Assembly (NCBI GenBank): GCA_030549205.1 | Contig: JAUKTV010000004.1 | Location: forward strand, 2,914,001 to 2,978,000 | DNA: 64,000 nt | Source: Apiosordaria backusii | Taxonomy: Eukaryota > Ascomycota > Sordariomycetes > Sordariales > Lasiosphaeriaceae | Direction of reading: 5' to 3' | Shown here: in pieces, positions 36,793 through 48,369 of the stretch | Position numbering within the stretch: the stretch's first letter is position 1 | Layout: each line of letters opens with the position of its first letter | Notes under the pieces: generated by a model | The model's database searches: none | Told to the model about the DNA's origin: nothing | What the model saw: the letters and a program-made list of their open reading frames with translations, nothing else | Program-made: the position numbers and the translations under genes

Positions 36793-38132
36793 TTAGTTCT
36801 CAAAGGTGAGGCTGGTGCCGACCTTGTGGGTGGCCTGGTCGAGCTTCTGGGTATCGAAAGAGGCACCGAGACCGAGCTTGACGCCGTCACGGAGGAGGAC
36901 GTTGTAGGCAACAGCGGCGACACCACGGTCGTTGATCTTGGCCTGTTTCAAAGAATCAGCATCATTCAGCATTAAAAGTCTTCCCAGAAAACTAACCTTG
37001 ACGAATGAGACGGGGTCAATGCGGTACTTGGCGGCAACCTCAAGACCGACGGTGTTACCGGTCTTGGAGTTCCAGGTGGCCTTGGAGCCGGCCTCGACCA
37101 GCTTGTTGACCTTGTGGTAGTAGCTGGCAGAGAAAACGCTCAGGTTGTCGGTGGCAGTGACGGCAGCGTTGTAGGTGGGGGCATGGTAGCCGACAGCGAG
37201 GGAGTAGTTGGTGATCTTGGCCTTCTGGACGTCAAAGGCAGCGGAACCACCAGCGAGGAAACCCTCGTGACCGATGAGGGCGTCAATGCTGGTGGTGGGG
37301 CCCTTGAGGAGGTCGACGAAAGCACGACCGTGGAAGTTGGATTGCTTGAACTGCACGTTGGCCTTGACGCCCTTGGCCTGGGAGGCGGGGAGGAAAGAGA
37401 AGATACCCTCGGCCTTGAGACCTTTGGCGAAGGTGTCGGCGAGCTCAACCTTGGACTCGAGAGCGTTGGCGGTGTTCCAGGTCTGGGTGACAGTCACGCC
37501 TGCGCGGTGCCAGGTCGTTAGCAGCTGTGTACGGCTTGGTTCAAGCACCACTGTCAACTAAACAGGGGCCTTGGCTAGCCTTGGTCCTCTGATGCGGCTC
37601 AGCACCGCACGGCAATCGAGGGGTTCCCGATGTATTGGCAGATGGACCAGTGGGCAGTCGTCAGAGGGGGGCGGGGCGTATTCACCGGTGGACTTGTCAG
37701 AGTACTTGGCCTCGATCTATTCCAGGTGCGGATTAGTATGTGGCTTGAAGGGGATAATATTGTTGAGGGTATATACGTACAGCGCCGCTGGTGGTAGCAT
37801 CGTGGCTGCTCTTGCCGGTAACCTTGAAGGCAACGCGGTTGGGGGTGGTGTCCTTGACCTCGAGGCTGCCGGAGGAGAGGTGGTAGAAATCCTTGGAGAG
37901 GAGCTACAAGAGTGCGGGGAGATCCCAAAGGTTAGCAATTGGCGATGCGCATGCATTGTACCCAAGCAAGTCGTCGTCGGCGAGGGCGCAAAAGCAAGCT
38001 TTGGAAATGCCGCTTTATCAAACCCAATCGCTGACAGCTCTTTGCCGAGCCATATTATGGTAAGCTGTGAGAGGTGAGACGTACATCGTTCGCCGCCTTG
38101 GCGATATCGGAGTAGGCAGGGACAGAGGCCAT
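36793..38132 (-). CDS. por1: mitochondrial outer-membrane porin (VDAC)
   Basis: Five exons, complement of 36793-36942, 36997-37499, 37686-37716, 37781-37903 and 38085-38132, give 284 residues, the usual porin length. The N-terminal helix MASVPAYSDIAKAANDLLSK is encoded by the 48-nt first exon and the next. Family marks are DFYHLSSGSLEVKDTTPN, NFHGRAFVDLLKGP, IGHEGFLAGGSAAFDVQKAK and the C-terminal DQATHKVGTSLTFEN. It forms the 19-strand beta-barrel that passes ATP, ADP and other metabolites. Two introns are long for this window (181 and 186 nt); one 54-nt intron is open in frame (VSFVK then AKINDRG) and could be mis-annotated as coding. Confidence 0.95.
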
Positions 38133-39099
38133 TGTGATGATTGTGTGTGTTTAAACTTGTGAAAACGAGCAAACAAAGTAAACAAGCAAACTTGTAGTGA
38201 CTAAATCGGAGGTGAAACTCGAAAGGCGTGGAAGTGTTGGGAAGGTAAAGTATCGGAACTGCCAAATTTCTTTCTCCACCGTGATTGGCCATCCTGTCCA
38301 GGTGGGATAGTGCCAAGTCTAGCGTCAACTGTTGTGATGGCCTAGCATTACCCTAACCCTTGAAACACATTGATCAATGCCCTCCTTTTGGCCGTGTGAG
38401 TTGAGAGCATTGTTTCATCGTAATGCTTGTTGAAGGCCTAGCTGAAATAGGGGTGTGTCTAGTTTCACTATTTTGGTATTATAATCCAAAGATACTTAAA
38501 AATTCAAAAACAATCGACATGCCAATCAAATAGACCGGCATATTTATCAAAGAGACCTAGCATAGGGATACACATGTTAAGTGCTTGCTGAGGTCTGTTT
38601 GTTTAATTCCTTCCTTCAAGAGACAAGCTTCCATACGATGTGAGTGGTTCTGAAATGTGATGATCTGTGGTGAACACTTCCACTCCACGTGTCTCAATCC
38701 GCTAATCACATTGGCGGCCGTTTGCTTCATGCAAACACCCCAACTCCAGTCTTGACAGCTTGGCTCGTCTCCTTCCCCAGCTTTTGTCGAGCTATTTGAC
38801 ATCTGCATTGCATTCCCTCCTGGCCGTCACCCCAACATCATCAGACCCCTTTCCCTCGCTATGTCCCTGCATATGCACACTGCTCTGTTGCGGCGAGGGC
38901 GCATTACATCGGCTGACGAACAATAAATGACAGCATAGCCTCAAGAGGCCCCCTCAAAATGAATAGATCAGAAGCTTTTTATTTTGAAACGGTTAAGCTA
39001 TGCTAATGCATCAGTCGCCTCCCTATCGTTAGACATGACGCCCTGCAGGATACCAGGCCCTCCGAAAGCCATAACTCATATACAAAACGCGAGAGATAT
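38133..39099. other. intergenic, porin promoter and asparagine synthetase 3' UTR
   Basis: No supported gene. A slightly AT-rich patch lies at 38450-38560. Confidence 0.5.
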
Positions 39100-41506
39100 T
39101 TAAGCATCCTCATACTTGGCCTGGTGAATAGCGATAGCTCTGCAAGATTCATGTCAGTATTAAATCCCAAAACGAAAACCTCCAAAAAATCAGTTCAACT
39201 CACCTGCCACTGGGATCCGTCTGCTTGGACCACGTAGGTGTCCATCTCATGACGGTCGACGCGCATGACTGTGGGAAGTGCTCGTCGAACATCAGGCGGT
39301 ACCAGTATGCCTCCTTGGTATCAGGAATGTCGCTGCCCCACTCTGGCTTGGGGTTCTTCATCATCTCGTCGGTGACGTGGAGCTCAGCGTTGTCCTTGAG
39401 CGCGTCGATCCATCCGTATCCAACACCGTCAGAGAACTGCTCCTTCTGGCGCCAGAGGATGTTGTCGGGAAGGTAGGGCTGGGCGGTCGGGTCGTCCGAG
39501 GTATCGAAAGCCTTGCGGAGGATGTACTTCTCCATTCTCTCCTTGGAGATCATCTTGTCCGCGGGGTCGATGTTCATCGACACCTCGAGGAACTCCTTGT
39601 CAAGGAAGGGCACGCGGGCCTCAAGACCCCAGGCAGAGGTAGACTTGTTGGCGCGCAGGCAGTCAGCCAAATGGAGGTTCTTGACGCGGCGAACGCACTC
39701 GGTGTGGAACTCCTCCTTGTTGGGGGCGCCGTGGAAGTAGAGGTAACCGCCGAAGATCTCGTCGGAACCCTCGCCGGAGAGAACCATCTTGATACCCATG
39801 GCCTTGATCTTGCGAGAAAGCAGGTACATGGGGGTCGAGGCACGAATGGTGGTGACATCGTATGTCTCGAGGTGATAGATGACATCAGACAGCGCGTTGA
39901 GACCGTCCTCAATAGTGAAGGTCATGACGTGGTGCTTGGTGCCGAGGAACTTGGCCACCTTGAGAGCAGCCTCGTTGTCGGGAGAGCCGGGAAGGCCGAT
40001 CGAGAACGAGTTAAGCTGAGGAAGGAAAGTCATCGTCGACAACTTGTTCTCATCGTCGATACCAACCAGGCCCTCGCCCTTGTTCATATCCTCAGGCTTC
40101 TCCTCAACGGTACCGTTGGTCTCCTCCGCAAGCTTCTTCAGGCGCAGGGTTTCCCTCTGGGCAATGGAAGCAACAAGGGAAGAGTCCAGACCACCAGAAA
40201 GGAGAACACCGTAGGGGACCTCAGCCATCAACCGTTTCCTGACAGACTTCTCAAGAGTCTCGCGGAGCTTCTTGAGGTCGACAGGAGTCTGGGGGATCTT
40301 CTCGCCATCCCACCATGTGGGCTCAAAGTACCGTTTCCGCTCGCCAGTCAAGCTGTCGAAGATGTGTCCGGGAGGGAAGGCCTCGATCTTGTCGCAGACG
40401 GGGTGGAGAGACTTGAGCTCAGAAGCGAAGTAAACAGTGCCGGGCTCCTTGGAGGACCAGCCCTGGTAAAGGGTTGTGATACCGATGGGGTCGCGAGCAG
40501 CGATTGTGCGGTCCTGCTTCTTGTCGTAAAGGACGAACGAGAACATGCCATCGAGGTGCTTGGGCGCATCAAGGCCATATTCGAGGTACTGTTTCAACAT
40601 TTCACCGGTTAATCTCATGTGCGCCCCCCCGCCATTTCATTCTCGCAATGACTCACCAGAGGAATCACAACCTCACAGTCCGAGGTGGTCTTGAAGTGGT
40701 AAGGGGTCTTCAAAGTCTTGCGAATAAGACGGTGGTTGTAGATTTCGCCGTTGACGGCGAGGATAATGCTGTCATCGGCATTGGTAAGTGGCTGAGCTCC
40801 GCTCTCTGCTTTGAGGTTAGAAGAAGGCCTCGAAACCAGATATACAGATCTAGACCCACCAACGCCGACGATGCTGAGCCGTTCATGGCACAGAACTGTG
40901 GCGCAACGTTAGCATTGCTCCTTCAAAGACAATTTAAGAAAAATGATGGTTTTCTATGTGTCCGGGGGGGGTTCCTTATCGTACTCGTGTTGTTAGAGAT
41001 AACGCTGCCGCCTGTGGTAGCACAATGTGTTAGCCAAACCGATTGTTCTCCCTTATCTTGTTTATCCGTCTTTGTCCGACTCAGGGGCAAGGGTGAGATT
41101 CTTACTCCTATCAAACCAGTTAGCCAAAAGGTTATCGAGCTACAGGGAGGGGTGCACAAGGGATTGACTCACCAATCCGGGCCTCTGTGTCTGATCTGCT
41201 TGGAAAGCTTCAGAGCAGTCGGCTTGAATTTGGCGACGTCTGGGTGACTGGGTTGCTCTCCATGTTAGCTTCCTGAGCTATGCTGCTGATGTTGATGCTG
41301 ATCTCAAGAATTTGTGAAGCGATAACGGCGATAACGATAACAGGTTCGTGTGGTGGGGCATTGACCCCTCCAAGGACAGAAAGCCCGTTGCGAGCCAATG
41401 CCAGTGACAAGTCACCACAAAGTCAATGCCGAGGAATTGTTCACGATAGCCAGGGAAAAGACCAGGTGTCCGAGACTGACCTATGGCAGGCGAAGATGCC
41501 ACACAT
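39100..41506 (-). CDS. asn2: asparagine synthetase (glutamine-hydrolysing)
   Basis: Eight exons, complement of 39100-39139, 39204-40588, 40657-40805, 40860-40895, 40985-41011, 41106-41107, 41173-41247 and 41481-41506, give 579 residues, the normal fungal length. The N-terminal class II amidotransferase starts [12 protein letters not shown] with the Cys2 nucleophile and has [28 protein letters not shown] and [11 protein letters not shown]. The synthetase domain has the PP-loop [27 protein letters not shown] and [11 protein letters not shown]. It makes asparagine from aspartate, ATP and glutamine in the cytosol. Seven introns crowd the first 250 codons, and one exon is only 2 nt long (separate entry). 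The very 5'-clustered intron pattern is common in fungi, but this density is unusual. Confidence 0.93.
41106..41107 (-). other. 2-nucleotide micro-exon (GA) in asparagine synthetase
   Basis: Upstream intron 41108-41172 runs GTGAGT ... GGCTAAC ... GATAG. Downstream intron 41012-41105 runs GTAAGA ... GGCTAAC ... CCACAG. Splicing TG + GA + GC reads TGG AGC, giving [14 protein letters not shown]. Without these two bases the frame hits TAA within seven codons. Confidence 0.8.
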
Positions 41507-42712
41507 GTTGACTGTCTATTCTCTTGTTTTCTCTTGGAGGCAGGAGGCAGTTCTTGGGATATGGAGCGGACGTTGAGAGCGGACTACAAGCCAGTCAGTG
41601 ACAACGGTCTTTATACTTACTCTGGCCGTTGCGGCGCGCGCAAGCAAGACAGTCGGCGTCTGTTGCGACGAGGGAGAGGGCGTTCGATCCGGCAAGGCGC
41701 AGGTGAGCAGCTGATGGTTGGTCAACAGGAGAGAGCTGCAGTAGAGCGTGGGATGTTTTTTTAAGGAGGGAGGCCACAGCACAAAGGTGTGGAAAGGAAG
41801 AGATGGGTAGGAGTCACAGAAATTTGTCTGGAAATTCCAAATTTGGCCGTTGAGTATGAGTCGACTACATTGCCCCTGCAAAATTTTAAGTACCTTTTAA
41901 GACCCCCAGACCTCTTGGAACCTGGGGCTTCCTAGTCCTCCATTGTTAATCGTTAGGACCCAAGTGGACGCCGATATCGCCACTCCTCACAATCCACCCC
42001 TGGTATATTTGTTAGCGCGGGCCGGAACCTGGGGATTCGGAGGCGAGACCGTCCCAGCCGTTTGCCAGCCCCGTGCCGGGCCTCCACCATTAGCTAAACT
42101 GCCCTGATAAGAAGTTCGCGATAATCGCGATATAAAAGTGTGGGAGCCTGCGAGGTGCCCGGCAAACAGTCCACGTGAGACGTTGCATATGTGAGAAGAC
42201 ATCATCTATCAGTTCTCAGCGACACAATGCCAGACTCTTCTTCGACTTGAGTGTGGGGTTGTCACCAATCCAAGACGGGAGCCCGCATGCTTCCCCAATG
42301 TTACGCGGGGGTATTGCTCGTTGCTGGAGAGCTAGGGCCCAGGGGCAGGACTCAATACCAACATCACGGAATTCCGCGTCAGAAACACTGCATGCTGAGG
42401 CGCAAGTCACGGGTACAAATGACGATTGATTCAGTGGTCCGTATTTTTGCTGAAGCAGATCCCATGAAACCCCCACTCCAGAAGCCAAATATCGGTTTGT
42501 CAGTGCAAGGAAAAGCCATTCCTTGTTGTGAAGTCGTCCATCTAAGCTCGCTCCCAACCCAATGCCACGCGCCTGCCTTCCGAACCTCCCATGATATTCC
42601 CACATAACTCCAAATATTAATGATCATAACCGAAGAACCCAGTACAAACTGCCTGCGCCAATCGCTTTCATGCTATTTTCGCCCTCAGCTCTGCCATCCA
42701 CGGCTGGTGGGC
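41507..42712. other. intergenic, asparagine synthetase promoter and ubc9 3' end
   Basis: Holds the asparagine synthetase promoter and leader. I see only imperfect TGACTC/TGAGTC matches (for example GGAGTCA near 41811 and TGAGTCG near 41856) to the amino-acid-control element TGACTCA. No supported gene. Confidence 0.45.
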
Positions 42713-43461
42713 CTAAGGGGCAGCATTCTCACGGACAATCCGTTTGATTCTCCTTTCGTATTCAGCCCTGTCCTTCTTGAAGAGATTGTAGGCCTCGGCC
42801 TGAGCAGGCGACTCGGGGTTAGGGTCGTTGAGGAGATCTTGGACTCCGAGGAGGATCTGCTTGAGAGTAATAGCGGGCTTCCAAGCCTCTTCCTCGTTGA
42901 GAATCGAAAGACATACGGTACCCGAGGGGTAAACGTTGGGGTGGAACAGAGGGGGAACGAATTTGCCTGCGTAGAGAGGATTGTATGTCAGTCGTGTGAC
43001 CTACCGATTATGGAGTTGTTCGGCGAATATAACTTACACTTGGGGGGCTTCGTGGGGTATTCTACGGGAGAGAAAGAAGAAACAGGTCAGCTATCAAAGT
43101 TCGCAGCGCAACATCATGGGTTCTGTTCTGCTGGTGTAACAACAGGGGAGCTACATACCATCTGGAAAGGTGATCTGAAGCTTGAACTGGCCGCCCTCCC
43201 AAATAGTGTCTTTCTTGCCAGGAATGGCGCACTCCCAAACCTTCATGTCGAGCACACCTTGGGGATTCTTCTGAGGCTTGGCCCAGAACCCGAACGGGTG
43301 GTCTTTCCGCCACTGCTTTCTGGACAGGGCATGGCGCCAGTCAGTGAGGCTGTCGCGACAGGAGAAAAATGTCCGAAGCGATGCGCGCGCATCTGCAGCT
43401 GACAGAAAGGGGCGACTTACCGCTCCTCAATTAGGCGATTCTGGCAGAGTGTCGAGCCCAT
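42713..43461 (-). CDS. ubc9: SUMO-conjugating enzyme E2 Ubc9
   Basis: Four exons, complement of 42713-42966, 43038-43061, 43159-43319 and 43421-43461, give 159 residues, as expected (158 in yeast). One exon is 24 nt. Motifs: N-terminal [20 protein letters not shown], the SUMO-E2-specific [54 protein letters not shown] with the catalytic Cys at about residue 94, and [21 protein letters not shown]. It takes SUMO from the E1 heterodimer and passes it to lysines in psi-K-x-E sites, mostly on nuclear proteins. Splice phases all close, so the model is secure. Confidence 0.96.
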
Positions 43462-44683
43462 GGTGACGGTGTTGTGTGGATATCGTCGGCGATGGATCGA
43501 GAAAGTTTGGGGGCTGCTGGGCTGGTATGTATGTGAGGCGCTGATCACGAGACCTCGAGTCGCAAAAGGAAGCCGGAGCTTTGCGATGAAAAGGTGGGGG
43601 TTTTTGAAGGCGGGCGTCTGCAGTCGTCGTGGTGTTTCCAACCCCGGGGCGCGGGATGACTGTTGAGGGTGGTAGAAGTTTACAAACTTCAAAAGTTCAA
43701 CCTGCCGCTGAGAGCAGAGATGCTGCCTTCCAGCTTGGTCAAGAAAGGAAAGTGGGGCTGTGGGGCACCAAGAAACCAATTCCCATGCCAAGACTTCACC
43801 TCGATGTTCTCTGGGTTCAATGAAGAAGCAAACATTGATGGTACTGACGGGCTTGCAGGAATAAAGATATGATATCAAAAGTTGGAATTGTGGGAAGGAC
43901 GTTTATATATCGCTGAAAATGTCTACTTCCTGTGGCGGAAATTTGACCTGAGGATTCCTGGCAGTTCAGATAAACTACCTTAGTCACCCAGCTATTACCC
44001 TGTCATCTTCACTGACACCGCGCTCAGGCTCATAACCCTGAGCCTCATCCCAGTCTCACTCACTTTCATATCATCTTTTACTTCATGTTGTTCTATGGTT
44101 AGGTAGAAATCTCGAAATATGAGTACAAGATCCGAGTTCGGGTTCTCTACTATCAAACAATTGCAAGATTTAATTAGTTCTGTTCATTGTCATCAAGCAC
44201 GAAGAGACGGAGAAAGAGGCAAAGATTGAGAAACTTATTTATGGTAGAAATTAAAAAAAAGGATAAGAGGGAAAGAGGAGATTTAGGAAATCAGTTTGTC
44301 TGTCTCTGCAGCATCCAGAGCGCCCAATAGGAGATTGGATTGCTTCCAGCTGTCTCGAAAAGGGGTCTAGCGATGGCATGATGCCCATCATGTAACAGAG
44401 GCACACATGGCTGCCATGATGGAATCCACAAATATTGAATTCTGGGATACAGAGAATTCAACTGTTCCCCATCCAGAACAATCCTGAGATAACTAAGAAA
44501 TTGAAGTCCATTCACAAAGGGAAGGCGCGCCCAGCTGCAAGGGTGGGTCTTTCCTTCCAAACAACCAAGCTGCTCCCTGAAAGTAAACAAGACTCTCCAA
44601 GAGACTTTAGCTGTTAAATTCTGGTTCATATCATATGTTTTCTCATTGAAGATTCCCTCAGATCTCTTATATATAGACAAGTC

Positions 44684-44950
44684 AAAAAAAAAAAAAAAAG
44701 ACAAAAGCTCACTGCCAGCCGGCATTCGGTGCCAGGTGGTCAGCTACGAACCCTCTTGAAGAGTGTTACTCCGCACGTGTTTGTCGTCGGGCTTGTCGTT
44801 ACCGCGTGATCCGACGCAGTGGGCGATTCGAACGGTCGACAGGGCGAGGACTCGAACAGGCGACCTCCCAGGTAGGTACAGCGTCCTGTTCTACCTGGGA
44901 GTGATCGTCAACCTGGTCGGCGACTCCCATTACCATTGGGCCACACCCTC
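44684..44950 (-). ncRNA. candidate Pol III unit, degenerate tRNA or tRNA-derived element
   Basis: On the minus strand there is an A-box-like TGGCCCAATGG (44933-44943), a B-box-like TGTTCGAGTCC (44848-44858), a second GTTCGAATCG (44824-44833), and a run of 16 T (44684-44699) that would stop Pol III. Between the boxes lies an 11-bp perfect inverted repeat. I could not fold an intact cloverleaf: the T-stem next to either B box does not pair. So this may be a decayed tRNA, a SINE-like element, or chance. Confidence 0.3.
44865..44901. repeat. 11-bp perfect inverted repeat, 15-nt loop
   Basis: CTCCCAGGTAG at 44865-44875 pairs with CTACCTGGGAG at 44891-44901. Confidence 0.85.
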
Positions 44951-45250
44951 TGGTTGTTGTTGGAATATTGGTGCTTGAACTAATACATAAACCGTGTTCT
45001 TGCCCTCGTCACTGGCCAGTTGGGTTGGTGTTGTTCATGGAGGTTGTATTCCCACAACTTGCTAATTGTTTTTCTGACTTCGTGACCGTCTACCCTTTCG
45101 TCCCATCATGACCATTGACCACCTTCACTTGACCCAACATTCCATTCACAACACCTTCTGTCTCTCAAATCATCAGATCCACATATTGTCTTTTCAAGTA
45201 TCTGATCCCATCACAGCCCACCACATCAAAGTCGCTTCCATTATTCTTTT

Positions 45251-47702
45251 TCAATATTTTTGACCCCATGACGGCCCAGGACTTGATGGGTATCCAGGCG
45301 TAGGAAAATACCGAACTACAGCAACAATTCGAGCGCCGTCGTCATCATATGCATCTCTCTCAATCTCTTCCACATCATCATCCCTTGTTCCAAGCTCCGG
45401 AGAGTGATGATAGCCATCATCTGAAGGGTACCTCGAATCGATTTCCTCGTCCAAAGGCATCGCCCAACGTACCGACCTAGGTGTACGGGGTTCAGTCTCT
45501 GTCTCTGGGATTGACTCGGCTGGTGCGTTTCCTTCGTTCTCGCCCTCGTCCTCATCCTCGTCGTGCTCTTCTTCACTTGGACTTGAACTTGAATCTGAAT
45601 CTGAATCCGAACTCGACTCTTCTTCTTCGTCCGAATCCTCTGAATCATGAGCCTGTTGACTCAATTTATCACTCTCATCCTCCACATTCACCTGCTTAGG
45701 AGATCCCATTACTTCCTCCACCAACTCATCCGGTATCTCTTCCTCTCTCATCACCTCTTCCACTATCTCGTCTGATATCCCGCCAGCTCTCATTACCTCC
45801 TCAACTAGCTCATCCGATATCAAATCCCCCATCACGGCTTCTGCATCACGATCAGTATACGCACTCCTCATAACCCCATCAACATCAGCATCAGTAACCT
45901 TATCTTGCAGAGCATCCGCAATATCCTGCTCCGTCAGCATCTCCTTGAGCACTGCTTCCGCATCCGCATCTGTCACCAGCGGCTCCATCACTGCGGCGAC
46001 ATCCGCATCAGTAATCAACATGGCCGAGGCGGGCGGGTTAAACAAGTCGTCGATATCTTTCTGGGTAATGAGTGGTTCTCCTGCTGTGCCTGGTGCGCCG
46101 CTCAGGACTTCATCCCAGAGCTTGTCGTTGGCTGGGTCTACTGATTTGGCTGGGGAGGGAGGGGAGCGAGGGCCCATGGGTTTGGCTGAGCGAGGCCATC
46201 GGTGACCAAGCCCGCCTGACATTGGGGGTGGTGGACCGTTGGGATCGTAGTAGCCTGCTCCTTCGTAGGGGAAGTATGGATGGGGGACTACTTGGCGGTA
46301 GTAGTTGATTGTTGGGCTCGCTGCTGGGCCCGAGGGGGAGACGTTGATTATCCTCGGGCTGAGGGGTGAGGGAGGGCTGGGTGAGCGGCTATGGCTTGAA
46401 CCGCTGTGATGAGAAGCTGGAGGCGGAGGTGGAGGTGGTGGCCCAGGAAATACCGGGCCGTGTCTTGCTGGCGGCATGGGTGGTGATGGGGCAGGTGGCC
46501 TGCGGGAACTATGACGAGATCGAGAACGGCGCACGCGAGATCGTGACCTTAAATCATGTAAGTGAGATGCTCCAGGTTGGCGAGCATTGACACTGTTTAC
46601 CTTTCCACAACAACGGCTGGTGTAGGACCAGAACCGCCAGAACCTGAACCCGGACTTGAGCCAGTACCTGAACCCGACGGCGACGATGATCCTGCTTCAA
46701 GCGTCACAACCACACTACCGTCGTCAGATTTTGAGCTGTTGAAGACCCCGTACAAAAACGTTGAAATAAGGGCGATAACGAGCAGAAGCGGGATGAGTTG
46801 TGCCGCGGTGGTTGCCTGATTTACACTGCTCTCAGCTCCGATGCGGTTCCATCGGATTGTCAGCTCGATCGCCACGATGCTGGTAACCGCGACCGCCAGG
46901 CCCCCCATGGCCTCCAACCACTTTTGTGCTTCCCACCTTGACCGGCTAATCTCGTTGAGTGCCTGAACGTTAGTTATCATCAAGCCACACCTCCAAAAAA
47001 GGAAAGTGGAAAATGCCAACGACAAAACAAAAACCAACACCGCACACCACTACCATAAACACTCCACAATAGGGGCAGAAAAAGGGGCACTCACACCTTC
47101 CTCCTTCCCCTCCTAACCCTCTTAACACAGCCCACCACCACCAACCCCCCAATCAACATCCCCAGCACCAGCAATATATTCAACGCCTTCATACCCCCAG
47201 CCCTCAAATCCATCGCCCCGAACAAAAAGCCATACCCCCGACACCCCCCCTTACTTTCAAAATTCCCCCAGTTAACACTATCAACCCCCCTCCCCCAAAA
47301 CCAAACCTGCAGCCCCACGACAACCAACCCGTACAACCCCCTCAGTACCCCCAGCACATCAACCTTGCCCCGAGTCTTGATCCTTAACCCTAAATGCGGG
47401 CAAAACGTCATTGCTAGATCGGCTACATGCCTCGGTATGAAGAGATACACTGTAATAGAAAGTAGCAAGATGATGATATACACCTCGACAATATGCAAAC
47501 TCCCCGCCGCGACCTGTAGTATCAAAGCGAACAAAAGCGCAAAGTTGAGCACGAGTTCGGTCGACAGGAGTAGGACGATGTACTCCTGTTCGAGGAGCTC
47601 CAGCAGCAGGGTAGAGAGGTGGAGGAGGTAGAAGGAGGCGCGGAGGCCGAGGCCGTACATGGCTGGCTGACCGGAGATGGGGCAGGGAGTTAGAGATGAC
47701 AT
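45251..47702 (-). CDS. multi-pass membrane protein with Pro-rich and acidic helix-repeat tail, unknown function
   Basis: Three exons, complement of 45251-46547, 46601-46962 and 47097-47702, give 754 residues; introns of 53 and 134 nt close in phase. The N-terminal ~330 residues hold about six to eight hydrophobic segments (for example LNFALLFALILQVAAGSLHI, VEVYIIILLLSITVYLFI, IPLLLVIALISTFLYGVF) and no signal peptide. A Ser/Gly/Pro and SRSR linker with a poly-Pro run follows. Then come about nine short repeats of the form hydrophobic-[ST]-D-x-x-[AV]-x-x-[VA]-[ML], from LITQKDIDDLF to IPDELVEEVM. The end is a Ser/Asp/Glu-rich acidic tail. I know no named family with this layout. The tail is probably cytosolic and a protein-binding platform, which is inference. 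Confidence 0.75.
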
Positions 47703-48369
47703 GGCGATAGGGTAATAAGTGTTGAGACATAGGCTTGATAGGAATTTGAAGGGGGAAAGAAAATCAACAAGGGAATAAACAAAACTTGTGATGTGGTGTT
47801 GTTGTAAACAAGACCACCGAGGATTACACGGTCGATTATTAGATTGGGAAAGAGTCTTGTGCTTGCTTTGTGCTTCGTGACCCGAAGGTTGAACTACATG
47901 GCAGCTCAACCCACTCACCTTTTGTCCCGGGCTCTCACCAGGATTGTTCCACCAGCCTAACTTCATGAAAAGGGCATCATAATATTATAAATCTATGCTA
48001 GCCACTCGGTCGACAGCGCTTGACGATGTCGGACCGGATATGCTGCCATGTAAAGTGAAGGGCATCCCGAATCCGATTGTATCACAATATCTTCAGGGTT
48101 TATCCTTTCTTGTCCGATGTTTGCTCATATGTCTCGGGAGAGACAAACATCTGAAAGTCTCCCAAATACATACCCGCTCGGAAACCTCCGTATGCCGTGT
48201 ACTCTACATCGATAAGTCTAACCCGATGGACTTAATTCAAGTAATAAGCAAAAAAACAATTTCATTCCCAATTTATGAAACTCCCGCCTGCTAAAATGCT
48301 TGCTAGACACTTTTAAAAATCCCAATAACCAAAAGAAGCGACGCATCCACACCCTATTCAACCCCTTCA
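47703..48369. other. intergenic
   Basis: Promoter of the membrane-protein gene and 3' UTR of the thioredoxin-fold gene. No supported gene. Confidence 0.5.

Larger units (their letters stand above)
43462..45250. other. intergenic, about 1.8 kb
   Basis: Left part is the ubc9 promoter; the middle is AT-rich (44100-44300). The right part contains the tRNA-like Pol III candidate and a strong inverted repeat. Open frames are chance-like. Confidence 0.45.

Noticed and set aside
36943..36996. Reading through the 54-nt in-frame segment of porin as coding
   Set aside because: It has GTTAGT and AAACAG splice sites, and removing it restores FVKAKINDRG as in other fungal porins.
39278..40612. 444-codon plus-strand frame opposite asparagine synthetase
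   Set aside because: Antisense shadow caused by codon bias; no start context or family match.
41810..41862. Amino-acid-control (TGACTCA) sites before asparagine synthetase
   Set aside because: Only imperfect matches; not enough to call a regulatory site.
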